The position numbers and the translations under genes are program-made. The notes beneath the pieces were generated by a model, which did no database searches, had not been told where the DNA came from, and worked only from the letters and a program-made list of their open reading frames with translations. Below, one piece after another: positions 46,182-53,200 of a DNA stretch of 53,200 nt (position 1 is the stretch's first letter; every line of letters begins with the position of its first letter). The DNA comes from Epulopiscium sp. Nele67-Bin005 (lineage in GTDB: Bacteria > Bacillota > Clostridia > Lachnospirales > Cellulosilyticaceae), in assembly GCA_002007365.1 (NCBI GenBank), contig LNZR01000049.1, forward strand, positions 1 through 53,200, in the 5' to 3' direction.

Positions 46182-46211
46182 AAAGAAGGAGATTAATCTC
46201 CTTCTTTTTCT
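46182..46211. terminator. Bidirectional terminator with embedded stop codon
   Basis: AAGAAGGAGA pairs with TCTCCTTCTT around TTAA, with A and T runs on each side. The TAA stop of the minus-strand gene forms the loop. It ends both gshF and that gene. Confidence 0.9.
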
Positions 46212-47632
46212 TCGTCATCATAAAAATCTAAATTCAATTCTACCTTTATTTTATTAATACGCTTATTGTAAGTTTCTACTACAGTAAAAGTTACAGGTCC
46301 GTAATAAACCACTTCGCCTTCTTCAGGAAACCTATCTAATAATCCAATAATGAAGCCTCCAATAGAATCAAATTCATTTGAGTTAATTTCTAGCCCCAAT
46401 TTTTCGTTAACATCTGAAATACGATATGTACCATCAATAAGAAATTCATGTGGACTAATCATCTCAAAATCTTCTTCAGGTATATCGTACTCATCTTCAA
46501 TATCTCCAACAATTTCTTCAATCAAATCTTCAAGAGTTACAAGTCCAGAAGTACCACCATATTCATCTACAATAAAAGCAATCCCTGTTTTTTTGGTGCG
46601 TAATTCTTTAAAAAGTTCATCTATTCTCTTGTATTCATGTACAAAATAAGCCTCTCTCAAAATTTGAGAAACCTTGAATGTTTCAGGGTTAAAGGTTTGA
46701 ATAAGTAGGTCTTTGATGTAGAGCATACCTACAATATTATCATGTGACTCCTCATAAATTGGCATACGTGAAAATTGATATTCTTTATAAAGCTCAAGTA
46801 CATCAGCATAACTTGCATTAATATCAACTGCTATCATATCTGTTCTTGGTATCATAACATCTTTGGCAAAAGAGTCTCCAAATCCAAAAACATTATAAAT
46901 CATTTCCTTTTCTTCGTCCTCTATAACGCCTTCTTCATGGCTAACAGTTACAATGGTTTTTAGTTGGTCTTGAGTAATAAAAGCTTTTTCAGTATCTGCT
47001 TCACCACCTAATAATTTTATAATTACATTTGCAATTGCCATTAAAATTTTAACAATTGGGCTACAAAGTGTTACAACGATTGAAATTGGACCAGACACCA
47101 TAAGAGCTACTTTTTGTGCATTTTGAGTAGCCATTGATTTTGGCGTAATTTCTCCAAAAATCAGTACAAGCAGTGTCATAAGACCTGTTGCAATCCCAAC
47201 CCCTGCGCTACCCCAAAGGTTTGTGGCAATAACAGTAGCTAGGGCAGATGAGCCGATATTTATGAGGTTATTTCCAACCAAAATTCCACCAAGTAGACGA
47301 GTTGGGTCCTCAACTAATTTTGCGACTAATTCTGCTCCTTTAATATTTTGTGATATCATGTGCCTTGCATCAACTTTACTAATTGACATCAATGCAGTTT
47401 CTGACATGGAAAAAAATGCAGAACCGAATAATAATATAATAAGAATAAAAATTTGCCCCGACAATACAGGATCTAGATCCAATTTAACATCACTTGCTCC
47501 TAGAAATATGGGCAATTTCATTATAGTGCAAAATTTTACAAGTTCTAAAATTAGCAGGCTATAAATACTTTTGCCTAGTAGCTTCTCCTTTTTTAGTTTT
47601 ATTTTGTTTGTCAAGTTTAAGTATTCCCTCAA
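46193..47632 (-). CDS. CNNM/HlyC-type transporter with CBS pair
   Basis: Up to 479 residues. Hydrophobic N-terminal DUF21/CNNM region (about 45-230, four helices, FFSMSETALMSISKV, FGEITPKS), then a CBS pair (about 258-375, VMIPRTDM) and the C-terminal CorC/HlyC domain ending near KVELNLDF. Family members are linked to Mg2+ efflux or membrane protein control; the hemolysin name is historical. The first codon is TTG 47632 with no good site. Met at residue 38 (47521) is an alternative. No terminator is needed other than the shared one with gshF. Confidence 0.87.
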   Translation of the reverse strand: MREYLNLTNKIKLKKEKLLGKSIYSLLILELVKFCTIMKLPIFLGASDVKLDLDPVLSGQIFILIILLFGSAFFSMSETALMSISKVDARHMISQNIKGAELVAKLVEDPTRLLGGILVGNNLINIGSSALATVIATNLWGSAGVGIATGLMTLLVLIFGEITPKSMATQNAQKVALMVSGPISIVVTLCSPIVKILMAIANVIIKLLGGEADTEKAFITQDQLKTIVTVSHEEGVIEDEEKEMIYNVFGFGDSFAKDVMIPRTDMIAVDINASYADVLELYKEYQFSRMPIYEESHDNIVGMLYIKDLLIQTFNPETFKVSQILREAYFVHEYKRIDELFKELRTKKTGIAFIVDEYGGTSGLVTLEDLIEEIVGDIEDEYDIPEEDFEMISPHEFLIDGTYRISDVNEKLGLEINSNEFDSIGGFIIGLLDRFPEEGEVVYYGPVTFTVVETYNKRINKIKVELNLDFYDDEEKEGD

Positions 47633-47888
47633 AAACTCTTATTTAGACACACTCGCCTAAAGTTTTAATTTAAGAAAAATCTGTTTGATAATATTATAGT
47701 CATATTCAAATATATTTAAGCATATACCAACTAAGCTGTCAACGACTTGAATTATCATGTAAATTCTTCCAAAAACGATAGAAAAATTGATTAGATTAGG
47801 CTAATTATAAAGGAAATCTTCTTATTTTGCAACAAAAATTTAAATTAAAACCTTATGTCTTAGTATACGTCAAAGTATTGCATAATAT
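47633..47888. other. Intergenic spacer between divergent genes
   Basis: AT-rich sequence with no gene recognised. It should hold the promoter of the CNNM/HlyC-type gene, but I cannot pick one. Confidence 0.5.
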
Positions 47889-47916
47889 TAAAGTTTTATG
47901 AGCAAAAAGACGATAT
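47889..47916 (+). promoter_or_regulatory. SigD (sigma-28)-type flagellar promoter
   Basis: TAAA (47889-47892), a 16-nt spacer and GACGATAT (47909-47916) match the sigma-28 consensus TAAA-N15-GCCGATAT at all but one base. It lies 105 bp before the flagellar gene set. Confidence 0.75.
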
Positions 47917-48021
47917 ATATGTAGTAAAATAGTACAAATGTTATAAAACTATAGGGAATGGTGCTTAACTTTTATGAAATAGATGTCGACATATATAACA
48001 ATCTTAAAGTGAGGTGGTAAA

Positions 48022-51000
48022 ATGATTGAGAGTATAGGAAACAATAATTTCGTTACATATTCACCTATATCAAAATATCAAACGCAAGCAATTTCGGGAT
48101 TAGAAAATATTTCCCAATCTATGTTTCAAATTAATAAAACTGAAAATTTTTCTGGATTATTATATGACCAACCAACTAGTCAGTTGTCTACACAAGCTTT
48201 TGACGTTGATACAAATTTGTTAGCAAGTTTACATCAAGATGGTTATAATGTAGATGATATGGACAAATCTACGTATGAATATTTAGAAAAAGAAAAAGAA
48301 GTATCAGAGTCTAAAGATGAGAAAAAAGAAAAAGAAATTTCTGATTTAGAAAATGATAAGTTATCTGATAAAGAAAAGTTGTCAGTAGAAAAGGAAATTT
48401 CATCTGAAAAAGAAACTTTTGAAAAAGAAGTATTAGTTGAAGAAGAAAGTGCTGAAGTAGAAAAAGAAATTTTATCTGAAAAAGAAAAAACTAATTCTCG
48501 TCCTATTAATAAGGAAGAAACTGCTAAAATTGCGAAGAAAAAGCTTGAAGAAAGTGAGTCAAGTGAGGTCAATGTTAACGAAAATATAAATAATGAATTT
48601 GTGCTTAAAAATAAAGATGATGCTAAAGATGACCTTGAAGATAAAAAGGAACAATCTAAAGATAAAATTGATAGATTAAAGCAACATAACGATGCTATGT
48701 ATAAATATGCCATGCAAGAAGATGGAGATATTACAGTTAATGGGCTTTATATGGGTAGTTATAGTGACCAACAAGGGGAAGTACAGACTCCTTCTGAAAA
48801 GCAAGTAGAGCAAGTTTTAAGTATGAATGGGCTTGCAAATACTCAGGCTAATCAATGGGCAGTAAGTAAACTTATGGCTATAGGGGTTGACGTTTCTCCA
48901 GAAAATATAACTAAAATCCAAAATGTTAAACATGGAATTGAAAAGTTAGATATGGAGGAAATGAAATCAGATACAATTTTGAGTGGAAATAAAGTAAATT
49001 ATTCTCAAGATGATATTAATGAACTGACATCTACATTAGATAAAGTTTCAGATGATGAAATTAACTCTATTTTAAAGGAAGAAAAGCCTGTAACTTTTGA
49101 AAATTTAAAAGAAGTAATGCATAAAAATACTAAAAAAGCTTTGGGTGAAGATGCTGCTAAAGTTGAGATGCCAGTTGAAGATTTGTCTAAAGTGCAAGAT
49201 GTTAAAGACCAAATTAATACAATTCGTGCTAAATTAAATGTTGAAACTGCACGAAATATAAGTGAAAAATTACCTTTAGAAAGTACAGAATTGGTAAAAG
49301 TTGCTGAAGAACTTATAGCAATGGAAGATAAAATTGCTACTGAAGCCCTTGAAATTGCTAATGTGCCTGTGACAGAAGAAAATAAGGAAATTTTAACTAA
49401 AGTTTTAGAAACAACACATCAAATGAAGCGTTTTACAGAAAAATCAATTGAAATTCAAATTGAAACTGATGAAACTGCAACCCTAGAACAATTTAACCGT
49501 GCCTTATCAAGTTATGATGAAAATGCACTAGAGCCAGAGCGTCGTTTTGGAGAGAATATTTCTAAAGTGAGTGGGCAAATTGAGCATTTCTTAGAACTCA
49601 ACGATTTACCAACTGATGATTTATCTGTTCAATCTGCAAAAGCTTTAATTTTAAATCAGCAAGAAGTTACGGCTGATAATTTGGAAGAAGTTAGAGTAAT
49701 TGCACAAAAAATGAATACGTTTTTGGAAGAAATGACTCCTGTTGCTGTTGCGAAAATGATTAAAGAAGGGGCAAACCCGTATTATAGCACAGTTGACAAT
49801 GCTCTATCTTTTGTGGAAGAAGAAAGATTGCCTCAACTCAAAACTTCTATTGCTGAAACTATTGTTGCATTGGAGGAGAAGGGTCAAATTTCATCTGCTC
49901 AAAAGCAAGAATTAATTGGATTTTACCAGATTTTAGATAGTGTTCAAAAAAATAAGGAGCAAGTAATTGGTTATATGCACCAAAATGATTTGCCTTTGAC
50001 TGTTGAACGTCTACAAGAAGCTGTAAAATATAAGAATGAGCATAATATTTCTGCTGATATAGATGATAATTTTGGAGAAATAGAAACTTTGGAATTTTCG
50101 GCAAAAAATGCTAGAATTCGTATGGAACAGGCTCATATCCAAAATGAAAGAATGCTTGAAGTTGCTAAAAATATTGAGAATGAGTCAATTTTACCGTTAG
50201 AAAAAAATTCATCTTCATTGCAAAATGTTATTTTTCCGTTTATTAAGGAGCAAATGAAACAAGAGCTTGGAAAATTTGAAGGAATGGATACTTTGCCAAA
50301 TAGTCTTTTGGAAAAAGCTGAAGTTGCAAAGGCTGTAACGCCTCAAGTACTTGAAATTATGGAAGAAAAACAAATTCCAATGACTCTAACTAATATTTAT
50401 TGGGTGGATAAGATGGTGAAAGACCCAGATGCATTTGGAGAAATGTTACAGAATTTCCAGCAAGATACAGAAAATTCTGATGCAAAAGCACTTGATAATT
50501 TCCCTAAATCGTTCGATGAAATAAGAGAGACATTAGATGAATTAAAAGAAAAAGCGATACAAGAAAAAGAAGTTGCAATTTTGCAAGGAGATATTCCTCA
50601 ATATAGAGAATTTAAGCAGTTTGAGGAAATTATTGGAGTTCAGAAAGAATTACAAAAGTCGGAAGATTTATACCAAATTCCATTTATGATTAATGGTGAG
50701 CAAAAAACAGTTCATTTATTTGTAAATAAAGATGGTCAAAGAAGTGTTGACCAAGCTCAAAATAACACATTAAAAGCAGTTATTAGCTATAGTACAAAAA
50801 ATATGGGAACTGTTGTTGCACAATTAAATCTTAGCAACGATGTAATTACTTATGAAGTTAAGGCTGAAAATGCTCAGGCGACTAATAAACTTGAAAATGG
50901 CAGTGATAGCTTAAATAAAATGATTGAAGCTATTGGTTATTCTATATCTCAGGCTATTTATTCGCAAGGTGATATTTTTAATCCAATAACTACTCCTGAA

Positions 51001-51063
51001 CAAGAGGATAAATCTAGTAAAATTGTTAGACATAGCGATAGTACATTTGAACAAATTGTTTAA
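48022..51063 (+). CDS. Large repeat protein of the flagellar locus
   Basis: 1013 residues, no signal peptide or membrane segment. Residues about 85-175 are a low-complexity Lys/Glu/Ser stretch. The middle (about 260-800) holds degenerate repeats in which a turn with P-V-T-x-E-N-like residues starts a helix: VSPEN 291, PVTFEN 356, PVTEEN 449, EVTADN 548, PLTVER 658, PMTLTN 786. The pattern recalls the clostridial DUF6240-type proteins. The last 150 residues (YQIPFMINGEQKTVHLFVNK ... YSISQAIY) are reminiscent of the FliK C-terminal domain. A GAGGTGG site and SigD-type promoter precede it; fliS and flagellin follow. A role in hook length or flagellin handling is a hypothesis. Confidence 0.65.
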   Translation: MIESIGNNNFVTYSPISKYQTQAISGLENISQSMFQINKTENFSGLLYDQPTSQLSTQAFDVDTNLLASLHQDGYNVDDMDKSTYEYLEKEKEVSESKDEKKEKEISDLENDKLSDKEKLSVEKEISSEKETFEKEVLVEEESAEVEKEILSEKEKTNSRPINKEETAKIAKKKLEESESSEVNVNENINNEFVLKNKDDAKDDLEDKKEQSKDKIDRLKQHNDAMYKYAMQEDGDITVNGLYMGSYSDQQGEVQTPSEKQVEQVLSMNGLANTQANQWAVSKLMAIGVDVSPENITKIQNVKHGIEKLDMEEMKSDTILSGNKVNYSQDDINELTSTLDKVSDDEINSILKEEKPVTFENLKEVMHKNTKKALGEDAAKVEMPVEDLSKVQDVKDQINTIRAKLNVETARNISEKLPLESTELVKVAEELIAMEDKIATEALEIANVPVTEENKEILTKVLETTHQMKRFTEKSIEIQIETDETATLEQFNRALSSYDENALEPERRFGENISKVSGQIEHFLELNDLPTDDLSVQSAKALILNQQEVTADNLEEVRVIAQKMNTFLEEMTPVAVAKMIKEGANPYYSTVDNALSFVEEERLPQLKTSIAETIVALEEKGQISSAQKQELIGFYQILDSVQKNKEQVIGYMHQNDLPLTVERLQEAVKYKNEHNISADIDDNFGEIETLEFSAKNARIRMEQAHIQNERMLEVAKNIENESILPLEKNSSSLQNVIFPFIKEQMKQELGKFEGMDTLPNSLLEKAEVAKAVTPQVLEIMEEKQIPMTLTNIYWVDKMVKDPDAFGEMLQNFQQDTENSDAKALDNFPKSFDEIRETLDELKEKAIQEKEVAILQGDIPQYREFKQFEEIIGVQKELQKSEDLYQIPFMINGEQKTVHLFVNKDGQRSVDQAQNNTLKAVISYSTKNMGTVVAQLNLSNDVITYEVKAENAQATNKLENGSDSLNKMIEAIGYSISQAIYSQGDIFNPITTPEQEDKSSKIVRHSDSTFEQIV

Positions 51064-51083
51064 CATTGGAAGGAATTTGGATT

Positions 51084-51188
51084 ATGGAAGAAAAACAGAC
51101 TGATGACCAAATAAAAACTGAACCATTGTTAGAGGTGGTTAAACAATTTATAACTTATTTTGAGGAAGTTGATAAGGAGGAACAATAG
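51084..51188 (+). CDS. 34-residue acidic protein before fliS
   Basis: ATG 51084 to TAG 51188 encodes MEEKQTDDQIKTEPLLEVVK and a further FITYFEEVDKEEQ. AAGGAA lies about 9 nt upstream. It ends one base into the fliS start codon, and its own last codons supply the fliS AAGGAGG site, so it may couple translation. It is predicted helical and highly acidic. No family is recognised. Confidence 0.55.
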   Translation: MEEKQTDDQIKTEPLLEVVKQFITYFEEVDKEEQ

Positions 51189-51613
51189 TGGTTACCGTAT
51201 CACAAGTGGCTCAAGCTTCGGAAGCAGAATTACTTTGCTTGACATATCAAATTTTTATTGACCATATCGAAGAAGCTAGAAATAACCCTGAAAAAAGAGA
51301 ATATCACCTTACTAAAGCGCGTGAAACAATTAAAGTTTTGGTAAATGGTTTAAATTTTAAAGACGAAATAGCTCATACTATATTCAATATTTATGTATAT
51401 GTTCAAAAACTTATGTTGAAAGAAGAAAGTTGGGACGAGGCGTGTAAAATCATGGCTCACCTTCAGGAAACATATAGAATGGCTGGCGAAAGCATACCTA
51501 AGCAACAACAAACTTTGCAAAATAGTCAACAAATATACGCTGGTGGAACTTATGGGACTAGTGGATTGACAGAAGTTATAATGAATAACGACAATCGTGG
51601 ATTTCAAGCATAA
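51188..51613 (+). CDS. fliS: Flagellar export chaperone FliS-like
   Basis: 141 residues from GTG 51188, 7 nt after AAGGAGG. VAQASEAELLCLTYQIFIDH corresponds to the TASPEELVLMLYDG region of FliS, and ARETIKVLVNGLNFKDEIA and the following helices continue the four-helix fold. A Gln/Gly-rich tail is added. FliS binds the flagellin C-terminus in the cytoplasm before export. The flagellin gene follows 46 bp later. Confidence 0.85.
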   Translation: MVTVSQVAQASEAELLCLTYQIFIDHIEEARNNPEKREYHLTKARETIKVLVNGLNFKDEIAHTIFNIYVYVQKLMLKEESWDEACKIMAHLQETYRMAGESIPKQQQTLQNSQQIYAGGTYGTSGLTEVIMNNDNRGFQA

Positions 51614-51659
51614 AAATACATTATTATAATATGATTTAATACAAAAGGAGCGAATAATT

Positions 51660-52988
51660 ATGAAAATTAATAACAACTTATCAGCATTACAAGGTCTTAA
51701 CTCTTTAACTCAAACTCAACGTCAACAAAATTCTGTAATGGAAAAATTATCTTCTGGTTTAAGAATTAACAGTTCAGCAGATGATGCTGCAGGAATGGCA
51801 ATTGCACAAAAAATGAACAGCCAAGTTAAAGGATTTCAACAAGCTAACCGTAATAGTATGGACGCAATTTCTTTAATTCAAACAGCTGAAGGAGCATTAG
51901 AAGAAGTTCACAATATGCTTCAACGTGTTCGTGAGCTTGCAATTCAGGCAGCAAATGATACTAATACTGATGAAGATAAAGAGCAAATCCAAGCTGAGGT
52001 TAATCAATTATTAGCAGAGGTTAACAAAATCGGAAACACTACAGAATTTAATAAAAAGTCTTTATTACAAGGTGGAGATGTTATTGATGAGAGTGGATTT
52101 TCGATTGAGCAAACTGTTGTTGGAGATGATAATTTGGCGCTTCGTGTAACAAATGTTATTGACATTACACCTGCAACAGTAAATCCAGGGGAGCAATTTA
52201 CAATTAATGGTTATACATTCACTTTCTATGATAGTACATCAGGAGACTTTACAGGTGATGGTATTGGGATTGATACTACAGAGAACTTTATCTCTCAAAT
52301 TTCGGCTTTATCAGGTAGTGCAACGGTTGGGTACGCAACTTTAACAACTACAGGAAATAACACAGATGGTTACAGCATTACAGTAAGTGAAAAACAAAGA
52401 ACTTATGCAGAGTATGAAATTACATTTGGTGATAATGACCCAGTTGTAGGTTCAGGATTTACAATTGATGGTGTAGTATTTGAATATTATGATATTAACG
52501 ATGGGCCATATACTGGGTCAGGAGTTGGTGTTAATATTAGTGATTTAGATAGTAACTCAGTTGAAGCACAAGTACTTCAATATGCTGAAACTACAGGGTT
52601 TGATAACTTTGATATTACAGGTGATGGAAACGGAACAATGACTTTGACTGCTAAAGAAGAAGGAGCAATTGGGAACTATTTACCAGGGTCAAATGGTGGA
52701 ACTGTAAATATGCAAATGTTATTCCATGTTGGAGCAAATGCTAACCAATACTTACTGGTTGACATTCCAGAAGTGAGTGCTTATGCATTAGGACTTGTAG
52801 CAATGCCAGGAACTCCAGGATATAGCGATGTAGCAAATGTTGAAGATGAAATTGGTGATGATATTATTTACGCAGGATTAGATTTAATTGACCAAGATAA
52901 CGCTCAATACACAATTTTAGCGATTGATGAAGCTTTAGATAAAGTTTCTGCAATCCGTGCAGGGTTAGGGGCATATCAAAACCGTCTC
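51660..52988 (+). CDS. fliC: Flagellin, 3' end missing
   Basis: About 443 residues remain. The conserved N-terminal D0/D1 region MKINNNLSALQGLNSLTQTQ and SSGLRINSSADDAAGMAIAQ is intact. The variable centre has two similar modules (about 175-245 and 262-345), each with a FTI(N/D)G..F.(F/Y)YD motif and a TG.G.G turn. The returning D1 helix is visible as AIDEALDKVSAIRAGLGAYQ. After QNRL the expected continuation (a stretch like EHTIANLDN) is replaced by unrelated sequence, so the last 30 or so residues are lost at the junction with host-like DNA. The 26 codons that follow in frame are not bacterial. AAAAGGAGCG precedes the ATG. No SigD box is clear directly upstream. Confidence 0.9.
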
Positions 52989-53200
52989 CCTGTCAGAGCG
53001 GTTGGATCATTGTTTTGCTGTCAGTCGTTTCATGTCTCTGTACTACGTTTGCCTGAAGCTGAGTAAAAGCCTTTGTGTTATTTTGAATCAAGTGTCCTGC
53101 CTTGTGTGTCCTGCATTTGGGTCCATACCTTGCTACCTCGTGACAGGAGTGAACATCACTGTGGCGTACCTCTCCTCAAATGTCCTTCACAGGGAAAAAA
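52989..53200. other. Non-bacterial (host-like) flanking DNA, right side
   Basis: Higher GC than the bacterial part and no gene. Stretches such as GTCCTGCATTTGGGTCCATA and CTACCTCGTGACAGGA resemble the 3' regions of vertebrate retroelements, from memory only. It ends in A. The boundary lies just after the flagellin codons for QNRL. Same interpretation as the left flank: chimeric join to host DNA. Confidence 0.7.

Noticed and set aside
48243-48713. Serine/phenylalanine-rich 156-codon frame on the minus strand
   Set aside because: It is the antisense shadow of the Lys/Glu/Ser low-complexity region of the large flagellar-locus gene.
51612-51640. Sigma-28 promoter directly before flagellin
   Set aside because: TAAA followed after 15 nt by TATGATTT matches only about half of the -10 consensus; left out.
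52989-53066. Flagellin tail PVRAVGSLFCCQSFHVSVLR
   Set aside because: It is unlike any flagellin C-terminus, follows the junction with host-like DNA, and is taken as an accidental frame.

Overview
The window is a low-GC Firmicutes/Clostridia chromosome segment (about 1.79-52.99 kb) flanked on both sides by DNA that does not look bacterial. Bases 1 to about 1785 and about 52989 to 53200 have no convincing bacterial genes. They carry homopolymer and microsatellite-like tracts and stretches that resemble dispersed vertebrate (teleost-like) repeats. Both junctions cut a bacterial gene in mid-frame: a SpoVB-type flippase on the left and flagellin on the right. The simplest reading is a chimeric contig in which symbiont sequence was joined to host sequence. 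The bacterial part is an endospore-forming, flagellated, chemotactic clostridial organism: SpoVB-like, PdaB-like, Spo0E-like and SspF-like genes, a SigG-type promoter, flagellin, FliS, CheV and four chemoreceptors. With host-like flanks, a gut symbiont of the Epulopiscium/Lachnospirales kind would fit, but that is inference.

Layout: 1.8-4.7 kb holds the SpoVB fragment, an Rpn-family nuclease gene whose 3' end and terminator are tandemly duplicated, and a PPi-type phosphofructokinase. 4.9-8.4 kb is pheST behind a compact hairpin leader. 8.5-15.9 kb is a chemosensory block: PAS receptor, CheV, a receptor with a helical extracytoplasmic domain, a receptor with almost no external domain, and a dCache receptor carrying the amino-acid-binding motif. 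16.3-23.15 kb is the most unusual region: an isolated four-gene operon with two divergent Hsp70-like ATPases of almost equal length but unrelated N-terminal extensions, a 72-residue protein, and a coiled-coil protein whose C-terminus resembles GrpE. 23.2-24.8 kb is a cystine symporter preceded by a 10-codon leader ORF containing Cys-Pro-Cys. 24.9-26.5 kb is a TPP riboswitch with thiM-thiT. 26.8-28.8 kb holds an NlpC/P60 peptidase, a PdaB-like deacetylase and a Spo0E-like phosphatase.

29.3-34 kb: a double-OB SSB-like protein, a CobO-type adenosyltransferase, asd-dapB (minus strand) and RtcB RNA ligase (minus strand). 34.1-38 kb: a SASP gene behind a SigG-type promoter, a methyltransferase, Hsp33, ribosomal protein S4 with a structured leader, and an M15 peptidase lipoprotein. 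38-41.6 kb: MsrAB and the dnaX-ybaB-recR operon. 41.6-47.6 kb: ApbE (minus), a NusG-II domain protein, a Gx-type transporter, bifunctional glutathione synthase GshF, and a CNNM/HlyC-type protein (minus). 47.9-53 kb: a SigD-type promoter, a 1013-residue repeat protein, a 34-codon ORF, fliS and the truncated flagellin gene.

Themes: motility and chemotaxis; sporulation; thiol/redox protection (cystine uptake, GshF, MsrAB, Hsp33); and an uncharacterised chaperone-like ATPase system. I saw no rRNA, tRNA, CRISPR array or complete insertion sequence.
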